Shown one piece after another: positions 13,296 through 20,765 of a DNA stretch of 64,000 bases. Position 1 is the first letter of the stretch. The number at the start of each line of letters is the position of its first letter. Both the position numbers and the translations under genes were made by a program. The notes beneath the pieces were generated by a model that saw nothing but the letters and a program-made list of their open reading frames with translations, was not told the DNA's origin and did not search any database. This DNA is from a virus, in the IMG/VR virus record IMGVR_UViG_3300037225_001188, positions 62,001 through 126,000 of that record; one strand, given 5' to 3'.

Positions 13296-13544
13296 ATGAA
13301 GATCAACGACCCGCTCGAGGCAGTCCGCGAGATCGACGGCAAGGTCAAGGAGGCCCTCTCCGGCGTCGAGCCTACCGGCGAGGTCCGGTCGGCCGTCACC
13401 AAGTATCTGCTCGCGATGGCGGCGACCGTCGCGAGGTCCGCCGGGGCCAGCGTCAGCGACTACCTGGAGGAGGCTCGGCAGACGTGGGACGAGTCAGCCG
13501 CGCCGCAGCAAGCGCCGACTGCCGAGCCGGCGACCATCAACTGA
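13296..13544 (+). CDS. hypothetical helical protein, 82 aa
   Basis: Starts MKINDPLEAVREIDGKVKEA. It is an amphipathic helical protein with an Ala/Gln/Pro-rich tail. The internal ATG was chosen over a longer frame starting at 13227 because of the start-linked motif and because the extension overlaps the previous gene. Its stop overlaps the next ATG (TGATG). Unknown function. Confidence 0.55.
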   Translation: MKINDPLEAVREIDGKVKEALSGVEPTGEVRSAVTKYLLAMAATVARSAGASVSDYLEEARQTWDESAAPQQAPTAEPATIN

Positions 13545-13855
13545 TGCGCCAGGTCGTCACTATCAATGTGGTCTCCGGGTCCCCGAGACCGTGGACGTTC
13601 TACACCGTCTACCAGCTGCCGGACCTGAGCTACGTCGCCTCGCGGCGCAGCGAGGTCGACCTCGGGTGGCGGCTCGGGCAGCTCATAGGCCTCAAGGACG
13701 GCGAGATCGTTGGCTACGTCGCGACGCTTAGGACGTGCGGTGATGCGCAGAGCTGGTCCCACGTCTTCATGTGCGGGAGCCTCATCGTGGTTGAACCCGA
13801 CGACTACTCTCAGGGGATACCGACCGTGCTCTATCTGAAGGTTGATGATGCGTGA
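13544..13855 (+). CDS. hypothetical protein, 103 aa
   Basis: Starts MRQVVTINVVSGSPRPW; alternating hydrophobic strands (FYTVYQLPDLSYVASRR, IVGYVATLRTCG, GSLIVVE) suggest a beta-rich domain. The upstream frame extension to 13133 is antisense-like and not used. It overlaps the next gene by 8-11 bases. No family recognised. Confidence 0.55.
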   Translation: MRQVVTINVVSGSPRPWTFYTVYQLPDLSYVASRRSEVDLGWRLGQLIGLKDGEIVGYVATLRTCGDAQSWSHVFMCGSLIVVEPDDYSQGIPTVLYLKVDDA

Positions 13856-14057
13856 CAGCGACCCGGTGTGCGAGTTCCAGGTGAGGGTGAAGCGAACGAC
13901 CGACGCAGCGATCTGCTGCCACGTTGAAGGCGTCGCGGAAGACGTGTGGTTCCCGAAGTCGCAGATCAACCTTGACGATTCGGACGTCAGCGAAGTCGGC
14001 GACACCGGGTCATTGATCGTCAGCGAGTGGATCGCGCTGCAGAAGAACCTGATCTGA
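13848..14057 (+). CDS. small conserved phage-type protein, 69 aa
   Basis: Contains AICCHVEGVAEDVWFPKSQI, then a DDSDVSEVGDTGSLIVSEWIA tail. The VWFPKSQI plus IVSEWIA layout recurs in small phage proteins with a predicted OB/SH3-like barrel that I remember from many annotations but cannot name. Two adjacent ATGs (13845, 13848) are possible starts. It precedes the ParB-like gene and its GGAGG site. Confidence 0.55.
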   Translation: MRDSDPVCEFQVRVKRTTDAAICCHVEGVAEDVWFPKSQINLDDSDVSEVGDTGSLIVSEWIALQKNLI

Positions 14058-14070
14058 ACGGAGGATGAAG

Positions 14071-14958
14071 ATGTCTGAGAAGCGCAAGCGCACCGCGATC
14101 GACGCCAAGCGCGGCGTCGTGTTCTGGGTCGAGCAGGACAAGCTCACCCTCATCACCGACGAGTCACGCCCGCTGTTCGACCCGTCGGCGCTCTTCTCAC
14201 CCGACCCCGAGCTGGTTCAGAGCCTCATCGTCGAGGGCCAGGTGCAGGAGTTGCTGGCCCGCCGCAACGGCCCGCTGCTCGAGATCATCGACGGCAACCG
14301 TCGCTACAAGGCCGGCTGCCTCGCTGGCAAGAAGCAGGGGCGGCCGTTCGTGTTCCGCGTCCGCGTGGTCGACGCGGCCAGCGACGCCGAGTTCTACCGG
14401 ATGAAGCTGGCAGCCAACCTCCACAAGAAGGCGCCGCCGACTGTGGAGGCACAGCGCATCTCGCGCTTCCTCAAGGCCGGCGGGACCGAAGAGGAGGCGA
14501 TGGTCGCCGTCGGGGCGAAGAGCGTGACGACCGTGCACAACAAGCTGGCGCTGCTGCGCTGCTGCGCCAAGGTCCAGCGGATGGTCGACTCCGGCGAGCT
14601 GACCGAGACTATTGCGGTCGAGCTGTCGGGCCTGACGCGCGAGAAGCAGGAGCAGGCGGTCGATGAGATGGAGAAGAACGGGACGCTGCGCGGCGAGGTC
14701 GCGCGGCGGTCGGTGAAGGCAGCGAAGAGCGGCAAGAAGCTGCCGACGAAGGATGGGCCGCGGCCGCTCACTCAGTCGAAGCTCGAGAAGCTCTCCGACG
14801 AGCTGTCGAACTACGCGGAGTCGAGCGACTTCGTCGCCTTCATCGCCCTCATCCTCGGCGACGAGAAGATGTTCGAGGACCTGCCGTCGTTCGTGAAGGC
14901 GGCCTACGACTCGGTCACGAAGGCCAAGAAGGTGTCCAAGGAGAAGAAGGCGGCGTAG
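14071..14958 (+). CDS. ParB-like nuclease/partition-domain protein
   Basis: 295 residues. The N-terminal domain has the ParB box-style EIIDGNRRYKAG (near residue 75) after a segment in which Pro/Val-rich strands set up the fold. FYRMKLAANLHKK and a helix-turn-helix-like region with KSVTTVHNKLALLRCC follow. Phage ParB-domain proteins serve in partition-like DNA binding, transcription control or as CTP-using nucleases; no ParA partner is visible. GGAGG lies 6 bases before the second ATG, which decides the start. The C-terminus is Lys-rich. Confidence 0.75.
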   Translation: MSEKRKRTAIDAKRGVVFWVEQDKLTLITDESRPLFDPSALFSPDPELVQSLIVEGQVQELLARRNGPLLEIIDGNRRYKAGCLAGKKQGRPFVFRVRVVDAASDAEFYRMKLAANLHKKAPPTVEAQRISRFLKAGGTEEEAMVAVGAKSVTTVHNKLALLRCCAKVQRMVDSGELTETIAVELSGLTREKQEQAVDEMEKNGTLRGEVARRSVKAAKSGKKLPTKDGPRPLTQSKLEKLSDELSNYAESSDFVAFIALILGDEKMFEDLPSFVKAAYDSVTKAKKVSKEKKAA

Positions 14959-14961
14959 CTC

Positions 14962-15024
14962 ATGAGCGCAGTACCGATCGAAGACTTTGCCGCCAACCTC
15001 GTCGCGCTTGAGGCCACGCCATGA
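14962..15024 (+). CDS. 20-residue coupled microORF
   Basis: MSAVPIEDFAANLVALEATP fits exactly between the ParB-like stop and the next gene, with an ATGA overlap at its end. It may be a real micropeptide, a coupling leader, or the remains of a longer gene. The ribosome site is weak (AAGAAGG too far). Reported because the junction is otherwise unexplained. Confidence 0.25.
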   Translation: MSAVPIEDFAANLVALEATP

Positions 15025-15755
15025 CCCGTCTCTCCCTGCTCGAAGCCGTAGTCGCCGAGGTCCGCGATCTGGATCGGCGCTACCGTGCGATCACGGGCCA
15101 CCCGGCGGCGGGGAGCGACAAGGTGCTGGCGGCAGTCGCAGCCCTCGACGCAAACGACGCGGCGCAGTTCGATCCCTGCGCGGTCTGCGGCCATACGCTC
15201 GACTCGGCCGTCTGTCCGCAGTGCGGCACGGACGCCTGGCGTCACTGGGCGCGGGAGAACGCCAACTGGAACGACGTGGCCGACCCAGAGGCGGAACTCG
15301 GGCGCGAGTCGCTGGCGCCCGCCTGCCCTGTCTGCGCGGCGAACCCGCCCGGTCCCGACGAGCCCTGCCCTGACCCGTTGGGGCCGCTGCTCAAGGCGCT
15401 GGGGAGCGAGGCGCCTGAGCCCACCGCCGCCATCCTCGACCGCGAGGCGGCGCGCCGGCGGCGGGACCTCGCCGAGGTCACGCGCGGGCCGGTCGAAGGC
15501 GACGCGGGCGCCGACGCCGGCTCGTCGCCGGAGATGCCGGTGAGCGGGTGCGTGCCGGAGAGGGAGTCCTGGCGCGTGGAGCGTTTCGGCTCGGGTTGGT
15601 GCTGCTACCGCGTCGACATCGACGGCACCCCCATCGGAGTGCTGACGGAACGTGACGACGGGCTCGGCTACTGCGTGCGCAACACCGAGGCCGCCGCCCG
15701 CGCCGACGGTGAGGCGAGCGGGCTGCCGGAGTACAAGCAGCCTGAGAAGGTCTGA
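15021..15755 (+). CDS. hypothetical protein with N-terminal zinc ribbon, 244 aa
   Basis: A helical N-terminus is followed by a zinc ribbon CAVCGHTLDSAVCPQCG near residues 53-69 and a second pair CPVC. The middle is acidic and Pro-rich and contains ARRRRDLAEVTR. The C-terminal ~75 residues start with WRVERFGSGWCCYRV and end EAAARADGEASGLPEYK. The last two motifs recur in the 437-residue protein at 24951, so the genes share modules. Function unknown. Confidence 0.65.
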   Translation: MTRLSLLEAVVAEVRDLDRRYRAITGHPAAGSDKVLAAVAALDANDAAQFDPCAVCGHTLDSAVCPQCGTDAWRHWARENANWNDVADPEAELGRESLAPACPVCAANPPGPDEPCPDPLGPLLKALGSEAPEPTAAILDREAARRRRDLAEVTRGPVEGDAGADAGSSPEMPVSGCVPERESWRVERFGSGWCCYRVDIDGTPIGVLTERDDGLGYCVRNTEAAARADGEASGLPEYKQPEKV

Positions 15756-15784
15756 ACGAGTACGGCAAGCCGTAAGGAGATGCC

Positions 15785-16150
15785 GTGAAAACCTCCGACG
15801 CAGAGTACAACGCATCGCTGAAGCGGGCCGGTCTACTCGACCAACGCGAGGACACCCTTGAGGCTCTGGCGGCACTGCTCACGGCGGCTCTCAAGCGTGC
15901 TGAGGGCGGTCCTCGTCTATTCGTCCGGGTGCGCATCCCGATCTGGCTGTGCAACCGCGTGCGGAGCGAGATCGCCGGCATCGTCCATGAGATCCACAAC
16001 CGGAACCTGCCTCTGCCGCTGTGCCGCCTCCCAGGCTGCGGCGCTACCTCGCGGATCTATGGGATCGGTGCAACGGAGGAGCAGGACGCCCAGTGTCCTG
16101 CTCATGCTAACGGCCATCCGCACGACTGCGGCTGCGACGAGTGTTTCTGA
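15785..16150 (+). CDS. hypothetical Cys/His-rich protein, 121 aa
   Basis: A GTG start 8 bases after AAGGAG. The N-terminal half is helical (ALAALLTAALKRAEGG). The C-terminal half has CRLPGCGATSRIYG and CPAHANGHPHDCGCDECF, enough ligands for one or two zincs; HPHDCGCDEC is strikingly metal-rich. It is the last gene before a strong promoter at 16201. No family recognised. Confidence 0.6.
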   Translation: MKTSDAEYNASLKRAGLLDQREDTLEALAALLTAALKRAEGGPRLFVRVRIPIWLCNRVRSEIAGIVHEIHNRNLPLPLCRLPGCGATSRIYGIGATEEQDAQCPAHANGHPHDCGCDECF

Positions 16151-16200
16151 GGAGTGGCTACTGCGCAAGCTGGTTCGCTGGATGCAGTAACCTTTTCTGC

Positions 16201-16228
16201 TTGACAAGCGCAATACAGGCGTTATACT
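16201..16228 (+). promoter_or_regulatory. sigma70-type promoter, leaderless
   Basis: TTGACA (16201-16206), a 16-base spacer and TATACT (16223-16228) form one of the best promoters in the window. The ATG at 16235 is only 6 bases downstream of the -10, so the transcript would begin at about the start codon. It drives the gene chain from 16235 onward. Confidence 0.8.
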
Positions 16229-16234
16229 AGTCTC

Positions 16235-16486
16235 ATGATGACTAACAAGCCCGAGTTTCTCCGGTGGCGTGGAGCCACCCTCCTCACCCTCTCGTCGGCG
16301 AAGGGGCAGCTCCTCTGCGTGCAGGACGAGCTGGACTCGGACGCGGTGCGGACAGCCCTGGCCGCTCTGGAGTCCACGACGCACCTGGTCGAGGCGCTCG
16401 CCCATGACGACGAACCAGCGTGCGATCACGAGTTCGATTACATCACTAATCGCTGTGTCAAGTGCGACGTGCGGGAGCCGCTGTGA
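16235..16486 (+). CDS. hypothetical protein, 83 aa
   Basis: Starts MMTNKPEFLRWRGATLL, with no ribosome site, so probably translated from a leaderless mRNA. It ends in CDHEFDYITNRCVKCD, a short C-terminal zinc-ribbon-like tail frequent in phage microproteins. Being first after a strong promoter, it is probably expressed early. Overlaps the next GTG. Confidence 0.6.
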   Translation: MMTNKPEFLRWRGATLLTLSSAKGQLLCVQDELDSDAVRTALAALESTTHLVEALAHDDEPACDHEFDYITNRCVKCDVREPL

Positions 16487-16743
16487 GCGGTCCGCGGAGA
16501 GCGCCGACGACCCGGCGCGTGCTCCTGGAGTTGCACGACGCCGTGCAGCGTCTGCTCACGACCTACGGCCACCGGCCGGCCGAGCAGGCGTACCTCGCGC
16601 GGGCGCTCAACTCCGTCTGCGTTGACGAGGAGATCCGCGATCAACTCGCGTTCTACCTCAGTGCTCCCGACGACGGATTTCTTCCGCCGCACGGGCCGGA
16701 CTGCACCTGCTCCGACTGCTACCGCACGCGCGAGGCCCCATGA
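16483..16743 (+). CDS. hypothetical protein, 86 aa
   Basis: The GTG start overlaps the previous stop by 4 bases. Helical body (LLELHDAVQRLLTTYG) with C-terminal HGPDCTCSDCYRT, a CxC-x2-C metal motif. It ends GCCCCATGA, the overlap type used throughout this region. Unknown. Confidence 0.55.
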   Translation: MSGPRRAPTTRRVLLELHDAVQRLLTTYGHRPAEQAYLARALNSVCVDEEIRDQLAFYLSAPDDGFLPPHGPDCTCSDCYRTREAP

Positions 16744-16922
16744 GTAAGCCCACCAAGCCGACCGCCGCCCTGCACCCCGTCATGTTCCGCCTGAGCCCGG
16801 AGCACATCGCGGCCCTCGACACCATCGGCCGCGAGTTGGCCGAGCGTGACCGCTCGCCCAAGAGCCGCACGGACGCTCTGCGCCACGTCCTCAACACGTA
16901 CCTCGCGAGGCGCAAGCCATGA
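16740..16922 (+). CDS. putative ribbon-helix-helix DNA-binding protein, 60 aa
   Basis: MFRLSPEHIAALDTIGREL followed by KSRTDALRHVLNTYLA: a strand with alternating residues, then two helices joined by a short turn with Ser/Thr-Arg. This is the size and pattern of MetJ/Arc/CopG-type repressors. It may control the promoter at 16201. Both gene ends are ATGA overlaps. Confidence 0.55.
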   Translation: MSKPTKPTAALHPVMFRLSPEHIAALDTIGRELAERDRSPKSRTDALRHVLNTYLARRKP

Positions 16923-17167
16923 GCCCAACCCGCCGGCGCCCAACGCGCCGTGATCTGCTCATCGTCATTGAGCAGCTTCAGGACATCATTGGCCGCGCCC
17001 GGGGCGCCAATCACGACCGCAACCCCAACCGCTTTGCCGAGGTTGATGGGTTGCTCAGCGCGGCCTTCGACTACTGCCTCAAGGCGCGGAATCATGATCC
17101 GCCCGTCGGGTCGCGCCCGAGTCCGTGGCGCGGCATCATCGTGCCGCGAGACACGAGGTTCGTGTGA
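16919..17167 (+). CDS. hypothetical protein, 82 aa
   Basis: Basic N-terminus MSPTRRRPTRRDLLIVIEQL, a helical middle (EVDGLLSAAFDYCLKAR) and a Pro-rich tail. Coupled to the RHH-like gene by ATGA. No metal motif or membrane segment. Unrecognised. Confidence 0.5.
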   Translation: MSPTRRRPTRRDLLIVIEQLQDIIGRARGANHDRNPNRFAEVDGLLSAAFDYCLKARNHDPPVGSRPSPWRGIIVPRDTRFV

Positions 17168-17231
17168 CCTCGCCTTACACCACTGGAGCAGAAGCGGCAC
17201 CGCATCAACCGACCCAAGGGAGGACCGACCG

Positions 17232-18797
17232 ATGAAGACCAAGAAGCCGATCATCTACACGCTCACCGACGCCCACCGTAAGCGCCTTAAGCCGTGGGCC
17301 GACCAGTGGATCGCTAACGCCCTGTCGACCAAGCCGATGGACGACGCCGAGCGCGAGATCGTACGCAAGGCCGTCGCCGGGCTCTACGACGCTGCGAAGC
17401 TGCCGCAGCCGAAGGCCGTCGTGTTCTCGCGCGGTCCGATCTCGGGCGCCATCGCGGCTGGAGTCGCGGCGGGCGTGTGGCACCTGCGGAAGCACCCGGA
17501 AATCCACGCGAGCCTGTTCGGCCGCAGCGTGACCGAGCGCGAGATCACGGCGGCCATCGGTCCGGCGTGTGCGCGCGCGACGCTCGCGGCTATGCGCGGG
17601 ATGGCGAATGGACCGCCAGTTCAGCCTGCGCTGAAGGCGGAGAAGCCTCAGAAGCGCGCCGCCACCGACGCCGCCACCCGCGCCGCCACCGACGACGCCA
17701 CCCGCGCCGCCACCTACGCCGCCACCACCGCCGCCACCGCCGCCGCCACCGACGACGCCACCCGCACCGCCACCCGCGCCGCCACCCGCGCCGCCACCTA
17801 CGCCGCCACCTACGCCGCCACCGACGACGCCACCCGCGCCGCCACCGACGACGCCACCGACGCCGCCACCCGCGCCGCCACCGCCGCCGCCGCCGACGAC
17901 GCCACCCGCACCGCCACCGACGCCGCCACCCGCGCCGCCACCCGCGCCGCCACCGACGACGCCACCGCCGCCGCCACCCGCACCGCCACCGACGCCGCCA
18001 CCGCCGCCGCCACCTACGACGCCACCGCCGCCACCGCCGCCGCCACCGCCGCCGCCACCGCCGATCTGGCTCCGGTGGTCAAGTTCCTCGTCCTCTGCTG
18101 CGGCTACAACTGGCGCATGCGAAACGGTGGCAACCAGTGGTCCGGGTGGGTCGCGTTCCTGTCGTTCTTCCGCCACGTCGCGAAGCTCCCGCTCGACTAC
18201 GCCAAGTTCGACCACTACGAGCAGACGGCGCAGCACAGCGGTCCGCGCTTCACACACGCCGACTTCTGCCTCGTCTGCGACCGCCCGACGGTGCTCACGC
18301 TCGACAGCAATCACCGACCTCACGGCGAGTGCGGGCCGTCGCACCGCTGGGCCGACGGCTGGGCGCTCTACTACTGGCATGGCACGCAGGTCCCCGCGAA
18401 GCTAGTCGAGACGCCTGAGTCCTACACGGCGGCCGACATCGCGGCCGAGACGAACAGCGAGATCGTGCGCGCCCTCGCCGAGCGGCTGGGGTGGGAGGCG
18501 TTCGTCAAGCGGCTCGACGTGCAGACCATCAACTCGTGGACCGACCCGACGACCGGCCTCGCCTACGAGCTGCTGGAGAGCCGCACGCGCATCGGCGACG
18601 GCCAGCCGCGCTTCCTGCGGATGACCTCGCCCACCCTCAAGGACGGCTCGCAGCCGCAATACGTCGAGCCGGTCCACCCCGACCTCGCGACTGCGCAGGC
18701 GGCGCGACGCTGGCAGGGCGTCGACCACGACGGCAGTCGGCCAAGCGTCGCGGACTGCAACGCGCACCCCGAGTGCGCCTACGAAATGGAGGCGTAG
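17232..18797 (+). CDS. DUF6745-like protein with internal Ala-Thr repeat domain, 521 aa
   Basis: The N-terminal region (LKPWADQWIANALSTKPMDD, LYDAAKLPQPKAVVFSRGP) and C-terminal region (THADFCLVCDRPTVLTLDS, WADGWALYYWHGTQVPAKLV) resemble the DUF6745 family as I remember it from cyanobacteria and actinobacteria. Between them, residues ~141-277 are an almost pure run of AAT-x units (RAAT, DDAT, YAAT), far longer than family members need. GGAGG precedes the ATG. The next gene is the family's usual neighbour. Biochemical role unknown; the tail of the protein has further Trp/Tyr-rich strands. Confidence 0.65.
   Translation: MKTKKPIIYTLTDAHRKRLKPWADQWIANALSTKPMDDAEREIVRKAVAGLYDAAKLPQPKAVVFSRGPISGAIAAGVAAGVWHLRKHPEIHASLFGRSVTEREITAAIGPACARATLAAMRGMANGPPVQPALKAEKPQKRAATDAATRAATDDATRAATYAATTAATAAATDDATRTATRAATRAATYAATYAATDDATRAATDDATDAATRAATAAAADDATRTATDAATRAATRAATDDATAAATRTATDAATAAATYDATAATAAATAAATADLAPVVKFLVLCCGYNWRMRNGGNQWSGWVAFLSFFRHVAKLPLDYAKFDHYEQTAQHSGPRFTHADFCLVCDRPTVLTLDSNHRPHGECGPSHRWADGWALYYWHGTQVPAKLVETPESYTAADIAAETNSEIVRALAERLGWEAFVKRLDVQTINSWTDPTTGLAYELLESRTRIGDGQPRFLRMTSPTLKDGSQPQYVEPVHPDLATAQAARRWQGVDHDGSRPSVADCNAHPECAYEMEA
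17656..18062 (+). repeat. GCCACC-based 12-bp period repeat
   Basis: About 400 bp of gccacc units separated by six variable bases (gacgcc, cgcgcc, gacgac, tacgcc), encoding the Ala-Thr tetrapeptide repeat of the DUF6745-like protein. Codon-level identity suggests expansion by slippage or unequal recombination; copy number may vary among relatives. Confidence 0.85.
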
Positions 18798-18798
18798 C

Positions 18799-19137
18799 AT
18801 GGCGACCACGACGACGACCACGACGCAGCCGACGGCCTACCGCCACGGCGACCTCATCATCCACGCGACGGACAAGGCGCCCGTGAAGGGCCTCAAGGTC
18901 ATCCCCGGCAACGCGCTGGCGACCGGCACGGCAACGGGCCACAGCCACCGCTTCACGCCCGCGGCGAACGCCAAGCTCTACGCGGGCGAGAACGGCGTCA
19001 TGCGCCTGCGCGTCATCAAGGCCGTGCGCCTCACCCACGAGGAGCACGCGGACCTCAAGCTCGCGCCCGGGGACTACTTCGTCGCCCACAAGCGCCAGTA
19101 CGACCGCGAGAACGGGTGGGTCGCGGTCCAAGACTGA
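18799..19137 (+). CDS. conserved partner of the DUF6745-like protein, 112 aa
   Basis: After MATTTTTTTQPTAYRHGDLI come GNALATGTATGHSHRFTP, LTHEEHADLKLAPGDYFV and KRQYDRENGWVAVQD. This is the layout of a widespread small protein (RxGD...LA-GE-TGHxH...HEEHA...YxVxxQREY...V-D) that I recall sitting next to DUF6745 genes in other genomes. The conserved His residues suggest a metal-binding cupin-like fold. Spacing to the upstream gene is one base. Confidence 0.65.
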   Translation: MATTTTTTTQPTAYRHGDLIIHATDKAPVKGLKVIPGNALATGTATGHSHRFTPAANAKLYAGENGVMRLRVIKAVRLTHEEHADLKLAPGDYFVAHKRQYDRENGWVAVQD

Positions 19138-19181
19138 TGGCACTGGAGTAGATCTCCCGTTCGCTCGAAAGGAAGGTTGAG

Positions 19182-19541
19182 ATGGCAACGTTCGAGGAGT
19201 TCAAGACCGAGGCCGAGTTCCAGGCGGCCTACAACCTCATGCAGCAGAACGTCGAGATCGCGTGCAGCGACATCGACTGCCTGATCATGAAGCTCCCGCG
19301 CGACTGCATCGCGATCCACGGCTTCGCGGCCAACGCTCACGACCTGCGGGCGGCGGCGCAGCGCATGGCCCTCTGCATCCCCGATGTGCGCCGAGCCATC
19401 GTCAAGGCCCACGGCCTGAAGGTGGACCCGAGCGAGCCGATGGGGAGCCACACCTTCGCCGTCGCTATGCCCGGGAAGGCCGCCAAGCCCGACATGCGCG
19501 TGAAGGCGAATCGCCCGGCGAAGCCGCGCCGCAAGCGGTGA
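19182..19541 (+). CDS. hypothetical protein, 119 aa
   Basis: Starts MATFEEFKTEAEFQAAYNL behind AAGGAAGGTTGAG. An acidic helical N-terminal half contains IACSDIDCLIMKLPRDC, and the C-terminal tail is strongly basic (RPAKPRRKR), so a DNA-proximal role is possible. No family recognised. Confidence 0.55.
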   Translation: MATFEEFKTEAEFQAAYNLMQQNVEIACSDIDCLIMKLPRDCIAIHGFAANAHDLRAAAQRMALCIPDVRRAIVKAHGLKVDPSEPMGSHTFAVAMPGKAAKPDMRVKANRPAKPRRKR

Positions 19542-19584
19542 ACGGCTTACCTACAGAAGTCGTTTCCCGTCGAGGAGGATGACC

Positions 19585-19839
19585 ATGCGCTGCGAGCTGT
19601 GCCGCGACCCCGGCTACATTCCGAAGAACGTCGAAATCTGCCGCGACTGCGCGCCGCGGTACTACGCGATGGAGGAGGTGGCCGACGCCGCGCTAGCGTG
19701 GTGGGCGACCAAGCGCCCGCGCGATTTCACGGTCGCCCAGCACATCGACACCCCGGCGGTCAACTGCACGACGACGAGCGAGGTCAAGATGGCGCTGGCC
19801 TGCGCGAAGCTCGCCGCACTGGAGGTGTCCCGTGGCTGA
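19585..19839 (+). CDS. zinc-ribbon microprotein, 84 aa
   Basis: Starts MRCELCRDPGYIPKNVEICR followed by DCAP: two CxxC pairs forming a classical N-terminal zinc ribbon, then a helical domain with YYAMEEVADAALAWW. GAGGAGG lies 6 bases before this ATG and abuts an earlier one at 19579, so the second is preferred. Overlaps the next GTG. Confidence 0.6.
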   Translation: MRCELCRDPGYIPKNVEICRDCAPRYYAMEEVADAALAWWATKRPRDFTVAQHIDTPAVNCTTTSEVKMALACAKLAALEVSRG

Positions 19840-20053
19840 CCGCTTCGCCCTCTCGCACCGCCGCGTCTCCGCTCGCGCCTGGACGTACAGGGCGACGGCG
19901 TCGGATTGGCACTACGACCGTTCGCTGCTGCGCGTCCTCGCGGCGTGGCAGGGGCGTGGTACCGACCGGCCCTCGCCGTACCTGCTCTGCCGGACCTGCG
20001 GCGACCCGGGCTTTGCCTCAGAATGCCCCTCTGTCTTGGCTGATCGTGCTTGA
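19832..20053 (+). CDS. hypothetical protein, 73 aa
   Basis: A GTG start overlapping the previous stop. It is Arg/Trp-rich (RVSARAWTYRATASDWHYDR) with a single C-terminal CRTCGDPGF knuckle resembling the N-terminal knuckle of the preceding protein (CRDPGY). The stop overlaps the -35 box of the promoter at 20050. Unknown. Confidence 0.5.
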   Translation: MADRFALSHRRVSARAWTYRATASDWHYDRSLLRVLAAWQGRGTDRPSPYLLCRTCGDPGFASECPSVLADRA

Positions 20054-20078
20054 CAACCGCTAGCGGTACGTGTACGGT
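20050..20078 (+). promoter_or_regulatory. sigma70-type promoter, leaderless
   Basis: TTGACA (20050-20055), a 17-base spacer containing the inverted repeat ACCGCTAGCGGT, and TACGGT (20073-20078), then 6 bases to the ATG at 20085. Spacing to the start codon is identical to the promoter at 16201. The palindrome in the spacer is a likely operator, possibly for the RHH-like protein it drives. Confidence 0.75.
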
Positions 20079-20084
20079 GATCGC

Positions 20085-20303
20085 ATGATGCCAGAACCAC
20101 TTCTGCCGGTGTTCTTCCGCTTCCCAGCCTCGCTGACGAAGCGGCTTGCGGAGTATGCGGAGGCGCGCTGCCTCAGTCGCAGCGCCGCCGCGCGCATGCT
20201 CCTACTCCACGCGCTCCATGCGCCGCCGAAGGACTGGGTAGCGTTCGGCGTGGCCGAGGAGATGGAGCGCACCGAGCGCAAAGCGAAGCCGCGGAAGAGG
20301 TAG
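20085..20303 (+). CDS. putative ribbon-helix-helix regulator, 72 aa
   Basis: MMPEPLLPVFFRFPASLTK, then RLAEYAEARCLSRSAAARML: a strand followed by a helix and Ser-Arg-Ser turn, as in CopG-type repressors; the tail is Lys/Arg-rich. The ATG follows a promoter by 6 bases with no ribosome site. The palindrome ACCGCTAGCGGT in that promoter makes self-repression plausible. Confidence 0.5.
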   Translation: MMPEPLLPVFFRFPASLTKRLAEYAEARCLSRSAAARMLLLHALHAPPKDWVAFGVAEEMERTERKAKPRKR

Positions 20304-20459
20304 ATGATCCGTGCGTTCAAATACCGGCTCACGCCGACCCGTGCTCAGGAGCGCACTCTCGACGAGTGGCTGCGCCTGACGAGGGAGCTTTTCAACGCCG
20401 CGCTCCAGGAGCGCCGAGACGCCGTGCCATGCGTGCGGCGGGAAGGACAAGGAGACGCC
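20304..20459 (+). pseudogene. TnpB N-terminal stub
   Basis: MIRAFKYRLTPTRAQERTLD followed by EWLRLTRELFNAALQERRDA is the classic N-terminus of IS200/IS605 TnpB. After about 42 residues the homology stops and the frame runs straight into the start of the next gene. The RuvC and zinc domains, the transposase TnpA and transposon ends are absent. It may be a decayed insertion or a captured 5' end; whether it is translated is unknown. Confidence 0.6.
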
Positions 20460-20765
20460 ATGCTGACGCCCGACCGCATCGAGAAGATCCGCACCTTCCT
20501 CGCCGTGTCCGCGGAGACGAGCCGTGGCGTGGAGCGCGACCTCATCGCTGACTGCAAGGCCGATGGCGACGACCCCGAGCAGAGCGACGACGTTGGCGAC
20601 CAGCGGGCCGCGACGGGGTACGTCGAGGACGCGGGGGAGGCCCTCGCTGCCTACGAGCGCGTGGCGGCGCTCCTGCACGCCAAAGTCGAGGTCGCCCGCG
20701 GCTGCGTCGACGAGCCGGTCATCTCGTGCGACGAGCTTCTGGCGGCACTGGACGGCACGCCATGA
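20460..20765 (+). CDS. hypothetical acidic protein, 101 aa
   Basis: MLTPDRIEKIRTFLAVSAET with its own AAGGAG site 6 bases upstream, so it is an independent gene although in frame with the TnpB stub. Acidic and helical (EQSDDVGDQ, AYERVAALLHAKVEVARG). It ends in ACGCCATGA. The opening resembles that of the next protein (MKPDKIASLREWL), so the two may be paralogues. Confidence 0.55.
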   Translation: MLTPDRIEKIRTFLAVSAETSRGVERDLIADCKADGDDPEQSDDVGDQRAATGYVEDAGEALAAYERVAALLHAKVEVARGCVDEPVISCDELLAALDGTP

